Assembly (NCBI GenBank): GCA_963920705.1
Contig: OY987234.1
Span: forward strand, 23,666,076-23,730,075
Length of the DNA stretch: 64,000 nt
Source of the DNA: Odiellus spinosus
Lineage: Eukaryota > Arthropoda > Arachnida > Opiliones > Phalangiidae
Direction of reading: 5' to 3'
A program made the translations under genes and the position numbers. Below the pieces are notes generated by a model. That model did no database searches and had not been told where the DNA came from. It saw only the letters and a program-made list of their open reading frames with translations. Shown here in pieces: positions 33,403 through 46,800 of this stretch; the first letter of the stretch is position 1; each line of letters starts with the position of its first letter.

Positions 33403-33447
33403 AGTGTGTGTATGTGTGTGTGTGTGTGTGTGTGGGGGGGGGGGGGG
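33403..33447. repeat. (TG)n followed by a G run
   Basis: A compound microsatellite, mostly TG dinucleotides, running into about 14 consecutive G. Confidence 0.9.
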
Positions 33448-33818
33448 CTATGTTTTCGTAGTGGCAGTCGCTCTAGAAAATTTCCATCCCACGCCTTATC
33501 ATTGTACATTCACTACTAGACTAGACTAGACTTGTAATATAAAATTAAAAGTAAACGAGTAACTGCTGACTAGATTCGGGCCCCTATATAATTGTCAAAA
33601 AAAAAAACTGATTTAATGCCGAGACTTAAATCGACTTATCAATTGCGCTTGACCAATAAGCGACAAGAAAAATTAGTCTGGGACAATTTTCGTCAAAATA
33701 GAAGATAGATATGAATTTTTCGAGGATTTTGTAATTTCCGTCCGATTTTAATTACCCGGAACGACCTTGCCCCGTCAAATTTCGGGGCACTAGTTTTTTA
33801 AAAATGTTTTCGGGATAA

Positions 33819-33874
33819 GGGACCCTCGAAGGGACCCTCGAAGGGACCCTCGAAGGGACCCTCGAAGGGACCCC
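33819..33874. repeat. 12-bp tandem repeat, about 4.5 copies
   Basis: The unit GGGACCCTCGAA is repeated four times perfectly, then GGGACCCC. Each unit contains the short inverted motif GGGACCC, so the array can form several small hairpins. Confidence 0.95.
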
Positions 33875-35396
33875 GTTAGAGCGAGGGAAATGTTCTACTA
33901 GTCGGAATCAGTTGGAGATTTCATCTCGGTACAAAGCCGATTTCGATCATTTGTTTTTCTTAGAAAAGATATAAAACTATAGTTTTGGCGCGAATTGAAA
34001 GTTGTCGTTGATGTAAAAAGTCACTACTACGCTTTCGGCGTCATTTCCTATTTCGAAAACAAAAAACATGGCGCGTCTATCTCGATCGAGTGAAGTTTAA
34101 CCAGAACTATAGTCTATTCCGCCGTTGATTTATCCTCGGCTTTTTGATTTACTTCAGTTCTAAATAAAGCCCCGCTTTGAGAGTGATGCCAACTCGACGT
34201 GAAATAAGCTATAGCTAGCTCCAGGGAGAGAGAGATAGACTATTTTATTTTTAGTATCATGACGGGATTTTTAACTCCATTAGTCGCTCTTTCTAGTCCA
34301 GCTAAAGAAAATGCCTTTTCGCGTAATCTCCCGCGTCATATCTCTTAAAATTGATATAGAGTTCGATAATATCGCGGATCTTCTGGGGGGAGAAGAATTT
34401 CATTCGAATTGGCGTCCGCTGCCAAGCGCGCGCACTCTCATCGAGTACGACGATAAACTTTGCCTTGTCGAAATCGAATTCGACCAATAATAACTATTCG
34501 CTTCTCGATCGGAATCTTTTTACCACCATTTAAGTTCTCGATATCTTAGTCGATAAACTGATGGCAGATTTCGATAGCGCGCTGCTTATCGAAATGCTTC
34601 CGGAATAATAGCCCCCCTCCCCCCAGCTTAGCTTCGCTAGTGGACCGAAAATATTTGTATACGTCCGCGAGTTCGCCCCAGTTATTTCACTTATTTGCCA
34701 TCAGTTTAAAGTTGTCTATCGTTGCGCGTCTAATATCATAATTAGCGCGATTTAAGAATATTTACGTTAAAAAAACGTTGTGACTACAGCCACGTACGTT
34801 CCCAGGTTTCGTAATTTAGCTCTCGCTTTACTTTTAACTCTTCGTATTACGCAATTTTATATTTAAAGTAGCTAGATCACGGTTGGTTTAACGCGTAGAT
34901 GAATTATTTCTCGAATACTTGACGGAATATTATTTACTCGCTTTCGAAATCGTACGACGTAACGTTTATTATTAATATATTTATATTATTTACTCGAAAT
35001 GTTATAACGCGTAAGGTGGAAGACTACGGGCGGCGTGATAAGGGCTGGCGAAACTAAAGGGGAAGTTAAATAAACTGCCCGTCATTTCCCAATACACGCG
35101 TTTAGAAAATTACGAGACGTAGTGACGGCGCGTTCCTACATCGTTCTTATAAACTAGTATGGGAAAATAAGCTAGAGTGTCACGACTCCATTCCTAACCT
35201 TTAGATAAAATTAGGCCTTGGCCTCTACCGATTTCGGAAAGATCTTTCGAAGCGAGTTTGCCGAACGTACAAAGCCATTCTTCTCCTTATCTCTAATAAG
35301 ATTTATTTCCGAGAAATGACTGGGAGAGAAGGTTTGGGCGTCCCGAAATATCAATTTTCTCATTCCCACTAAAATGAAGGAAAATTGCTCACTCAC

Positions 35397-35435
35397 CTTC
35401 ATGTGAGGGATTTGAAGGGGTTGAAACGAGTCCAT
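35397..35435 (-). CDS. Candidate alternative first coding exon of CRMP/DHP (13 codons)
   Basis: ATG at 35433-35435 opens MDSFQPLQIPHMK and ends directly at AAG with a consensus donor GTGAGT. The phase is 0, the same as the VPIHLQ exon and the acceptor of the next CRMP exon, so it could replace that exon as an alternative start. The length and the excellent donor suggest a real first exon. The peptide is not one I recognise in CRMP or DHP, and assignment to this locus rests on strand, phase and position only. Confidence 0.42.
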
Positions 35436-37984
35436 AGTTCTATATCTTTTCTTATTTCCACCCGAGAATTATTCCTTTTCGCCAATCTCTAAGCCTAATC
35501 TAACCGTCACGAATTCGGCCCGCGAAAACTCTCGCTACTCTTAAAAGACCTCGCTTTTTAATTAAATTAGATTTAAAACAAACTTTTACGCTCTTTCGCG
35601 ATGTTACAATCGTGACTTTGGGAATCAGAAGTAGAAAAAACTCCGAATCTTGAAAACTATTTTTGCGGGGACTGCGAAATTTCTCTTACTAGCGTATTCG
35701 AACCGTTAGCTTTTTGTTTTTTTAATTTAAAGCTTTTGGCACGCGAGCAAATTCAACTTCTACAAAACCACGGGTCACGCGCTCATTTTTTTGGCGCCAA
35801 AATCGGGCGCGTGCGATTTCCTCGACGTTGAATATAGATTTGGCGGGAAAAATCTCGCGCGTTTTCAAATTGAAAAATACGAGTTTTAACTAAGCTTTTT
35901 ACCAGTTTAATCAACTCGAAACGCAATTTTTTTCTTGTTTTCGCGCTGGATACGCGTTTCGTATTCGACTATTTATTCTCTCTAAGGACGCTAAAACGAA
36001 TGGCGTTAAAAGTAATTGAACCCGGCGGTTGTTTTTTACGCGACAGGTGTTTTTCTTCCTTTTTTTAGGAATGGTAATAGCGAAGTTCACGCTTTTCCCC
36101 TCATGATCCCGAGTTTAATACGGATATTACGGTTGTTTCGAAATTTAACGAGGGATAGAATTTAACCGGGTTTATTTTAACACGAATTCTTAAATCTTTC
36201 GCGATGATTTTTATAAAACTTCTTTCCTCGTGAGAGAAAAAGCCGGTTGTCCTTAACAATGGCGAATCTAGCCACCGTTATGGGTTGAAAGAGGTAAAGA
36301 TCAACCAACGAGGGACCCCCGTAACTTCTACTTTATTTAATCGTGAGACAGCGCGCCGCAATTTAGTCGAAAGCTTTTTCGAATAGAAAAGCCCGCGTAA
36401 AAAAGTAGAAACGTAACGTTATCTAGACAGGTGCTGTTCCGTCACGAAATCATCCCTTATTCTTTGAGATTATATTCTTCCGCGCCGTGCCACGAATTTA
36501 CCGTAGAACCCGCCCGCACCTCCCACAATATAAAAACAGTTTCATTATTCTTTTTCGGAACTAAATTGTTCGCGCGAGTCAAGTCTATATATAGTAAGAC
36601 GCATTGCGGCCATTACGGTCCATCCGACAAATTTGAAGCAACGTACCAGAGGAGGGAAGCTGGAGGTAATCGCCTATCTCTTACCTTTTTGCTCCGGCGT
36701 TACTTATAATTGCTTCAAATAAGCGGAATGATGGACCATATAGATAGATATTGGCGCGGACGTTAAAGAGCTTGTACCACGATCATTTGGGAACACTCTC
36801 TTATAGAGGAACATTAAGAAAATTTGTTTTCCCCAAAATAATCGTAGAAATCATAGGCGAAGAACTTTAAGCCAATAATATGACGTCATCATTTTATCCG
36901 GCAAAGTTGAAGCTTAGCTCTTTCGATTGATTAGACCACTCAGAGCGCTGGGATAATATAGGGGTGGAAGAGCTTCATTGGGAATTTGCGGGATAATCAA
37001 ATAGATTTTCTTTATCCTCTAAGTGTCCGGCCTAGAATTCATTTAATTCTAATTCGTAGAGAATTACTACATTGGTGTACTGCCCGTGTATAAAAAAAAA
37101 AAAAAAAACTGGTGTCCGTGTATGTGGCGACCCTATCCCTTTGAAGGTGGTCACTTTTAGGCGTGGTCACTCGGCGGATTTGGGGATCCCATCCTTCTAG
37201 TTAATCGATGTCGGAGTTACCTAAGAGCGTAGCCGAGGTTACGGTAGAGTAACTCTAGAGTTATTCTAGAGTCTAGAGTTCCGTTGATCGCGACCGTCGT
37301 CAGTTTGTCCTAAATTTGACTTCCCAAACAATCGTGGTTCGGAAGGAGATTAGCTTCTTTATAGGATAATGGCAGTTATCCGGTTTCGCGCGTATCGGGA
37401 CCTTTGGGAAAATAACGTAAGCTGTCCTACCTCGATCTGCTATATGGAAATAGGTTGGATATCTTATTAATATACCAAAGATACGGGAAATCTTTGAATA
37501 ATAGGTTCTTAGGCGCGTAAATGAGTTCTTGTAAAGCTCTATAAAGTTACCGGAATGGTAAAAATAGCGATTCGTATGACTTGGGTTATAGTTACTTGGC
37601 GTTTAATTAAACCGGGGGAAAGAAAATGATAAAAATAAAAGTAATACTATTAAAAGAAGAGGAAATGGATGAGGCCTAATTTCATCTTCATCCGCCCACG
37701 CGTATTAATAATTTGGGTAACGCGCGATATCTTCCGTGTTTGGGGCCAACCCTCCGCGATCGTACGAGTTTGACGACGTACGGAATAAAGGGACAGTAGC
37801 GCGTTTCGAGAACGTTCGTTTTTGTTTGAACTTTAAAGGGACACTTGGCTGATAAAATAAAAAGGAAGAATACCTCCCATAATTCCCACTTGTTTCGCTT
37901 AAAAGAAACTTTCTTATCGACAAATTTTGTTTATTATTATTATTATCTTAATTTGCGAGTGGTAATTGGTAAATGCAATCTTAC

Positions 37985-38257
37985 CCTCGACCCCCACGGT
38001 CGGGCTTCTAACTTTCCTCCCGAATGGTGTATGGAAACGGGGCTCTCCGTGACCCCCGGGGAGGAAGCGTTACTGGAAGATTTCCCTCTACTTCCGGACA
38101 AGTCCAACGACTTGGGTTCCGTCGGATCTCGAATGGTGGTGAAGAAAGCGCCGCCCGATCCGGGTCTCCTCTGAGGGGTCGTTGGACGGCTTCCGCCGTC
38201 GCTGGTCACGGTCAGTCCTGGACTCGAACCGCGACTTCCGGGAGACAATGTTGACAT
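37985..38257 (-). CDS. Candidate alternative long first coding exon of CRMP (91 codons)
   Basis: ATG at 38255-38257 opens a 91-codon exon that ends in phase 0 at a consensus GTAAGA donor (37983-37984). The product is Ser/Pro/Gly/Arg-rich and predicted disordered (MSTLSPGSRGSSPG..., RPTTPQRRPGSGG), with several Ser-Pro or Thr-Pro sites that proline-directed kinases could use. It shares strand and phase with the CRMP second exon. Vertebrate CRMPs also have long alternative N termini from upstream promoters, so this may be an arthropod counterpart; that is inference. It could instead be the first exon of an unrelated gene whose other exons I did not recognise. The plus-strand open frames over it look like shadows. 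Confidence 0.5.
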
Positions 38258-40294
38258 GATGTTATTCTGAAAAAAAAAAAAAAAAAAAAAAAAAGGCCCA
38301 CCATTTTAGTTTGAAATTTCGCGCGTTATTTTATATTGGCGCGTACACCGAGTTTTTCCATCCCTATCAACTAGCAGGGTAGGGTGTACGGGTACCCGAT
38401 GTCTCGAGTTGATTCGGGTAATCGCTCCGATAGCCCGTTAATTACCCGACACTACTCGAATCTAAACGTTCGCGGTCCTATTACCGGAGACAAAGATTTT
38501 AACGCGCGCCTTATTAGCTTCTCTTTGTAAAATGACTGAAGATACGAAAAAAAAAAAAAAAAAAAAATTTATTAATTTCTAAATGTGAGATCTTTTCTAG
38601 GCATTATTTATTCTAGTAAGAATTTTCCGTTTTAGTTTGAAGAAATAAATTAAAATTAAAGTAACGGAATGGGTTCTTATCCGTTCTATAGCCTTTGTCT
38701 TAAGCTTATTTAAAGAAAAGCTTCGTTTTTCGTTTCGAGATAAAACGAATTTTTCCGAAAGAGGCGGCGCGACCCACTTAAAGTTCGTTATCTTTCCGGC
38801 TTCCAATTAGCGCTTAATTAGCAAAATTAAAATTCACAAACTCGGACGAATAGACTTAAAGAAATAAGCCCACTCTTTATTCATTGTTATTATTTAAGGA
38901 AAAGACGGCTTTTTCGCGGCAATTGTTTCATTTTAGTCATTTATTTCTCGTCAGTTATTTTGGTAATTTGCTCGCCAACAATGTTGAGAGGAGAAAACTT
39001 GGTACTCTTAAATGATGAACATAGGCTATTGTTAACATTTAAGCATCGCCTCGCGCCTACATTAATTATGGGCCCATCATCAACTCTAATACAAATTTCA
39101 ATTTCCATTAAAAAACAAATAAATTGAGGGCAAAGAGGAAAATGAAGTTAGTCCCCCCTCTTAAAACATTTTTAACTAGACGTTTCAAACCCCCCTTCCC
39201 CTTCCAAAGGGGTTTTCCCTTTTGACCGCGGCTTTGACAAAAGCGTAGTCACGTGACTATTATCCACGCTGAAAGGTAGCTTGACTTTGGCGTATCTGCA
39301 TTCCCCTATAAAATGTTTTGTTCGTATAATCCGTTATTTGTGACGACAATTTCGCTAGTATAGCTCTCTTTGTATGGCCATATATATATTGATATATATT
39401 TGGTGAATCGGCTGTTTCTCAAGCTCTATCTCTCTCTAGTTCATCGGGGCGCATTTTAAGGTCGTCGTTAATACGCCCGTACTCTGTTCTACATAAATTA
39501 TCGCGCTCAATGACGCGGTTCCGTAATGTACGGATACTCGACGTACGAATGTCGGGACCACGCCCGAATAAACATCCTTAGGATACGAACATCAATCAAT
39601 CAAAGTTACTGAAATTAAACTTTTTACAATATAACGGATATACGACAAATATTTCGTACATTTTGAAATATTTCTCAATTATTTAAAATATATTATTTAA
39701 AATATATATTTAACCAACAATATCTACGAGTTTGAGGGGTTAATATTTGTAGTCGAAACCTTATAGTTTGAAAACACTTATTGATAAAACGCCTTGATAA
39801 AGAATGCCATTTTTACGCCAAAATTCAAATTAAGACCTTTTAATTACGAATATCTTAAGATTTAGGCTAATTACACTTAGGTACAGGACGTCAATACGTC
39901 ATGTCCAAAAATCTGACCTATACTTCTCCGAAATTTAATCTTCCTCTCCTTACAAACTTTTTTTTTTTCTCTTCAGGTAAATATTGAAAAAAAAAATTTA
40001 AATAAAAATGTATCAGTCTTATTTGATGTACAACTCCGCGCGAGGTAAATCACGTGTCTTTATCTTTTATCTACACGTTGACGTTCGAACGTCTAAAGGG
40101 ATGTTTAGGAACGCGATTACGAAAACCTCGGTATATCTTCTCCGAAATGTAATCTTCCTCGCGTTTCGAGCCAGACGCGCTGATCGAATTTTGACCACCT
40201 ATTTCTCCTCGATCAAACGTTGCGAATCATACGGGGGTACAAATATATTAATTAGCGATAAAATTTGGAACCGAGGGACTTACCTAATATTTAC

Positions 40295-40328
<34 letters not shown>

Positions 40329-41792
40329 CTGAAGGAGCCGCGGAGTGTAGAAAGTATAGGCGATTGGTTTCCTTGACAACCGCGCAACCGAGTGATATAC
40401 GAGGCTTAACCCTTTCGGTGACGGACAATCTTTCGGCGCGACTTTCAACCGCTATGTTTAGTCGGAAAGTGATTGAAGAATCGAAGGCTTATGTGGACCC
40501 CACTAAAGGAACCCCCTCGACGCTACTTATTGCGAAACACGACGGAATCTAGTGGAGAAGAGAGACGGACCGCGCTTTCTCCCACGCTGAATTTTTGGTC
40601 GAAAAGAGCGCACGCCTCTCTCTCTAAAGCGGCTTATCCTATTGGCTTCTCTCGATCGGCTAAAGGGGTCGAAAGCGGGACGGACGGACTCCTTTTGTAA
40701 GTTGGTTTTCTTGATTTAAGTCGCGGAAAAAGGGTAGGGAAGGGAAAATTGCGTGTTTTACGGATCATTTTACGCGTAATTTGAGAGTAATTTCTTCATA
40801 ATCTTACGTCAAGCGGAGATTTCGGAATACCGAGTCAGTTTCGAGCCATAGAGTTAGTTTGAAACGTAATGAAAACTCGGCTTGAAATTGACTATCCTCG
40901 TAGTCAACGTTACTCTTAAAGACTTAGAAGGTAAAGCGAGGTTGACTTTGCCTTTGATAGTGCTCTTAGTTTATGATGTTTTTCAATTGTAACAAGGATG
41001 GGTTACTCGATTGATTGTGATAGGATGTTTTTTAAGATAAAGCGCAGGTGGATTCCAAGGATTGTTTTATAATTTGCGTGTAGTTTCCCGCTGATGATTC
41101 GAGTGAAATGATAATGGGTTTTTTAGCGTGCCAACAAAAAACGTTTGTTTTTGCCGAAATGTTTCGTGATATATTGTTTTAACCTTTGAAAAGTTCCTTA
41201 TCTATCAATGAATATCGGTAATTTTAATTTCGCATCGCGATGAAGGGGTGAACTTAGGACGTTTTGTAACCTCTATTAATTTTAATGAAGCTTTTGTTAG
41301 GCCCTCCTCCAAAAATCATTATCTTTCGCATTCATTTTTAAGGAGTGTATTCGTTTTTGTAAGAATTTACGCAACAACTTTTAATTATTTCTTGGGAGAA
41401 ATTAAAATTTCACGTTTTTGTTCCGAGAATATTTAGACTTTAAGAATCGTAAGATTTTTTTTTAAATATTTGGCGGGTATTGTACGGTTGTTTGTCATTG
41501 GTTAGTCGTTAGCCAATGATGACGCGTGAATGTCTGCTATTCGATACTGCTACGAACGAAGTCGGAGACAGCGAGTCCTGGGCCCTCACTCCCGAAGTTA
41601 ATTTCATATTGTTTAAGAAGTATTACACCTAATTATCGCGGTTAACCGTAAATAATAAACATGAGGCAACGCTTAAGATTTATCGCCCGTACTGTAATTG
41701 TGCAAAACGGAATGGTAGAAGAAGCTTTCGGAGTTTTGAATAGGTAAGAGACCAAGGCTTAGCGGTTCTTCCACATCAGCATCAGGCATCAG

Positions 41793-41895
41793 CTAGCCTG
41801 CTGCCTAAGCTAGATTACCGCATGGATGTATAAAGAACTAGCTAGTTCTTTATACATCCATGGTTACCGTTACCTAGCTTAGGCTAGCTAGCTGA
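41793..41895. repeat. Inverted-repeat element with a 42-bp perfect palindrome
   Basis: 41821-41862 is a perfect 42-bp palindrome: CATGGATGTATAAAGAACTA begins the left half and the right half mirrors it exactly with no loop. Complementarity continues outward with mismatches, CTAAGCTAG on the left pairing with CTAGCTTAG on the right and CAGCTAGC with GCTAGCTG. The whole is about 100 bp. It may be a foldback/MITE or a long RNA hairpin if transcribed. Confidence 0.8.
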
Positions 41896-43782
41896 ATGAA
41901 TTAGTATTTTATTTTTTAGTAATTAAAATGAAATTGTTTAGGATATTGGCTAGCGAAGGAGTCTTTGACGATTATAGACGGACCTTGTTTTACGAGAAGC
42001 CGTTTAAAGCGAGAAGGAGAATCAACCACGAGAAATGCAAAGCCATTTATAACGAAGACATGGCTAGAAAAATAGCTTTTACTTTACGTACTAATAGACT
42101 GGATCCTTTTCCCGGACGATAACCCAGATTCGTAGTGATATCTGTACGGATAGTTTGCCTAAAACTTTATTATAAGAATCGAAAAACGCTAAGAAATCTT
42201 TTTTGCATCAATTTTATTCGATACCCTAAAGGCACTTGGAATTGAACGCGATTCTCGGAAAGTTTTCGATTCTAACAATGTACGTGTTTAATTTTAAACC
42301 TTTTTTCAGTATCATCACTGATAAATTAAGAATTTAATTAAAAACAAAACGATTATAGCTAAATTCCAAGTACACGGTTTCAATTCTTAATTTTGGGTTT
42401 ACAGTACGCGATAAATATATATCGAATGGAAGTAGGAACTACGAAGTAAGTTTAGAAGTTTCTAAATAACAAAACTGGGAGTACTTAACCCCATCTTCCG
42501 CAGTTTCGTTTATATTTCGTTTTTAAGCGGAAATACGTACGTTGTTTTGTGAAAATGAGACCTTTATTTACAGTGATATTCGTTCTTAATTTTTTAAAAT
42601 ACATTTATTTATTTTAAGACGAGATGATAAATATTTGTTTGTTTAACTAGAGACCCTCTTACCTATATAGTCCTAATTATTAACCAGAGACCTGAAAATT
42701 AGAAGTAAGACCTTCGGCACTTTGGTTTTTTAATTTACCCAGAAATTTCCGTTCCCACAAATAATCTCCTCTTTTTAATATACTCTTATCCTTTCTCGTA
42801 ATCAAATTTTCATTTCCCCGATTATCTCCCTAAGAAATTCTTTCAAAATCTTAATGCGTTGGCTGCCTGATATCCTAAATTAAACCGATACTGATAGTTC
42901 CGGGGTCTGACATGGTTAATTTGCATTTTTTAGTGAAAAAAAAAAAAAAAGACCGTTGCGAGCTCCTTTCTATCTTAGAAGTTTTGAGACGCTAAATTTA
43001 TTATCTGGCCCCAAAAATTGACATTGCGCGCGCCATTTATCTCAACGTAAGGACGCTTAAATTGGTTTTTTGGGCTGGCATCCAGAATTTAGATTAAGAG
43101 GCGTCTATCTTGGAACAAATTAAATTTGTAATTTTGGCGCCAATAAAAACTTCAGTATCGTTAATTTAGACGTTAGTCAATAACTTTTCCGAGCCAGCGC
43201 TACTGTTTTTATTTATTCATTAATTTCAACCTAATTTATTCCTCGGTATTTAATTAATCTACGTATTAAAATCTATAATTTCCACAAGCTCAAAAATAAA
43301 TTAATACTTAAAAATACTTTCAATTTTACAGTTAGTCACGATTGGATTGAGAATTACATTTTTCTAAATATTTTTTACTCTTAGTAGAAGGAAATTTCAC
43401 GCTTAATCCTTATTTTTGTTTAACACAGTTTGAAAGGGACCAAGAATTAACCATTTTGAAAATGGCTCGTTTCCCGGGTCCTTTTTAATTAAATTTTAAC
43501 GTACGTTTCCCACCCTAAGATAGTTTCCGTCTATCGTCCGCTAAGACTTAAGTATCTAATTTAAGCGGACGTCTTTTGGCAGCCATTTTAGGGTAATCAT
43601 TACTAAAGTTTAACTTTATACGAACCATTTAGTCTAAAACTATTCAAACTGAAATTAAAGAAACAAAACTAACTACATTTCAAACGTATCCAAAAAATAT
43701 ATATTATATTATTCACTCGCTAACTCTTTGTTAAGCGTTTTTAACGTCTAGGAAGTTAAAGTTTATATCGTTCTTTATCAAA

Positions 43783-43788
43783 TTTATT
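43783..43788 (-). terminator. Candidate poly(A) signal of the OTULIN-family gene
   Basis: AATAAA on the minus strand, 53 bases beyond the stop codon at 43841-43843. The hexamer and spacing are typical of a short metazoan 3' UTR. Confidence 0.5.
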
Positions 43789-43840
43789 GACTAGGAGCCG
43801 TAAGGAATGTTTGTTTCAAAGTTTTAAGGATTTTTAAGGA

Positions 43841-46800
43841 TCACCTTTTAAGAAGCCAAACATTTTTGTCGTCAGTCGCTAGTAAAACTTCGGGCCAAAC
43901 GTTGCTCTTCCAGTCGGGGCAAGCTTGGATGAATTCTTGCGTATTAAATTGATGCGGTCGAATCACTTTGATCGTTGCGCTTAAACTTATTCCTAATAAG
44001 TTTAGACCAATCTGAAACCCAATTTAATTTAGTTTAAAGTAGAGAGTCAAACCCAACTTCGTTTTGGGCAGCTTGTCAAATTGATTTTGCAAAGAATAAT
44101 GGCCCTTTTATTTGCATTTCAAATCAATTTAACAAGGCTTGAACTGGTCTCGTTTATTAAAAGTCAAAATCATTTTAAAATAAGTCAAACCTCGTTATAA
44201 GAAAATCTGGGGGGAAAAACAATTCTTGGCAACTGCTAGCCCATGGTTTTGCAGACGCTACAGCGGGGAATTCCAAAATTCGATATAATTGATATTTCGT
44301 TATAAGGAGGTCTTTCTCTAACTTGTTTTTATTCTACCAGGAATATCTATAACCCTTTTGAAAATTTCTACCTGATCTAATGAAAGTGCGTTTCCAATTT
44401 TATCTAGATTATCCATGACGAGTTCCCGGGGCGTTCGACAAGATTCTCGACCGTATAAGAGCATGGAAAACATTCGAACGTCGCCGTTATCTCCGTTATC
44501 CAAGAAATTATTTTCTCCCAAGATATCGTACAGTTTTAAACTCGATACGACCATCAAAAGTTTAACGGCTTCGTTGAGTTTCGCGTCTAAATCGTCACTA
44601 TCTTTGAGCGCGTTTAGTAAGAAGTTTTCTTTATCGCGTAAAGTTTTTAACGATTTCTCCTATAAGAAACAACAATATATATTTAATAATTAAACTCTTT
44701 ACTATATTTAATAGAGGGGGGTGTACGAGTACTCGAAGATTATTCGAACGAGTTCATTGCTAAGGAATTACTGGATGACTCTCAAATGCAATAGAGGACG
44801 TCCAATTTTTTTGGGTGAGTCTAGATTTTTCGAATATTTTCTATTGTTTTAATTCATTCTTCTTACTTTGATAATTAGTAAAGAAGTAATATAATGGAGT
44901 GATTAACCCCGTTCCGTTATTGACTAGTAGGTCCATTTATGATCAAATCTGGTTTTTAACCCAATTTCTACCCTTAAAACGGTTCAATAGACGTCATCTT
45001 CGCTTAGCCGAGGCCAACTTTGATCATTGCAGCCACAAAATATAGAAATCAAAGTTAATGATGGACTCTATTAGAAATTTGCATTGTTAAGGTTCCAATG
45101 TCTGGGACCACGATTCTAGACTAACTCAACCACCCCCCAAAACAACGAGAGTATTGGCACCCCCTACTATTTACAATGAGGCTTACCATCTCTTCTAAAC
45201 TTTTCAAACATTCCCAGAACCCTTTAAGACAAGATTCTCCGGCGTACGGTAATTTGGACCCAAATGACCATCGAAGTAGCCAAGGAGCCGAACCCTGAGC
45301 AACGCTGGTTAAGATCCGGTAGTTAGATTCTGAGTCTCGATTTCCGAGTAACGAATGGCCTTTGGAGAGAAGATGAAAGACGCAGGCTCGAATCTGGCAG
45401 TAATGGTCGTTTCGCACCTTTTGAGCCAACTTGATCTCCAAGTTTTTGGCCACGACGTCCAAACCCTTTGTGGAAAAGTTGGTTAATATTTGCGAGAAAT
45501 TTAGTTTGAGCCAACCAGGGTTGCCATCCTCGACTTTATCAAAGGCTTTTACCCCTCTCATTGGATTTTTAAATAAAAACTACCACAAAAATTCAAATTG
45601 GAGGTTTTTGAATTTTTGTCAAGGTTTTTATTTCAAATTGAGGGTTTGCAACTTGGTTTTTTATTTCAAGGTTGGCAACCCCTGACGCAAACTGACTTTA
45701 GCCATCCATTCGGAACAATCCGCGCTAGCAACGAGAGAGGATAAAGAGAGAGGCTCTTCGAAGTAATCCATCGAGGAAGCTGCGTCTGGAAAATCTGAAC
45801 CGTCGTAATAAGCGGAGTCTCGGAACTCGTTCTTTCTAGTAGGCGATCGCCTCGTATAATCCTCATTACCATTGTCGTCTAATTGGGCGACGTTTCGAGC
45901 CTCGTCAATCTCGTTTTCACGAAATACTTGGTCTTCCTCTCTTAGGCTCGAATAAAGCATCGAAGAAATCGAAGCCGGATTACTCATCGGCGAGAAGTCA
46001 ACGTTTGCGACTTTTATGGCTTTAATAATTTGTTCCGCCAACAAATTGGAAGCGCTACTATCTGACTTCGGCCGACTGCGAGCCGAATTTTCAGAGGAGT
46101 TATTCTTTCTGGTTAAACTTTTTCTCCCGCGATTGTTTTTTTTCTTCATCGGATCCGAAGATCCGCTCTCCGAAGATGTTTTATTGTTGAAGATTTTTAC
46201 GTTATTATTGCGTAAAGAGATGGGCGCCTCGTTATCCACTTCAGAGACGTTCTCGATGTCCCATTCCAAACTCGCGGGTGCGCAACTTTCTTCAAATTCC
46301 ACCGAATCGGTTTCCAAGGAATTTCCAAAATCGCTTCCGCTATCGACGACGTTTTCTTCCTCTTCCACGTCCCAGTCGAGTAATCTTTGACTGACTAAAT
46401 CCCATCGTATTTCCATTCCTTCCTCCGCTTTTTGAGAAAGATTTTCCAACTCTTTAAGTCCGACTCTTTTGTTATCGAGAAGACCTTTATACCACATTTT
46501 ATTTTTATGACGTTCGATTACGTCTAAAACGCGGCTGCTTTTGGACGTTTCCGAATCTTTTAAACCCTCGCCGTTTAAATTTGGCGACTGTTCTTCAGAT
46601 AACGAAATGTTTGTCAGTTCCCAACACCTTTCGGGCGGTTTTTTATATTTGAGATTCACAAACTCCGAGTCTAAGTCTATGACCGTTTGTTTTAAATCGT
46701 TGAGTTCTGTTTCTAAATTTTCTATTCTCTCCACAGCGACGCAACCGATTTCTCGAGCGTCTTGTTGATATTCCGGAGCTAATTCGGAAACTTGGCTGTC

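Larger units (their letters stand above)
26376..35396. other. Non-coding region upstream of the VPIHLQ exon
   Basis: Either intron (if the upstream first exons are used) or promoter-proximal DNA of the VPIHLQ form. It contains a CpG-dense stretch at 27.5-28.3 kb, microsatellites and two similar ~60-bp segments at 30.4 and 31.8 kb. No exon was established. Confidence 0.5.
38258..43840. other. Intergenic region between CRMP and the OTULIN-family gene
   Basis: 5.6 kb with no supported exon. It should contain the 5' UTR and promoter of the most upstream CRMP exon on its left side. Poly(A)/poly(T) runs occur at 38271-38294, 38547-38568 and 40301-40328. The most distinctive item is the palindrome at 41.8 kb. 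Open frames of 62-122 codons at 40.0-42.1 kb have no recognisable features. Confidence 0.5.

Noticed and set aside
37845-38254. Two plus-strand open frames
   Set aside because: Shadows of the minus-strand candidate first exon at 37985-38257, which has a start codon and a consensus donor.
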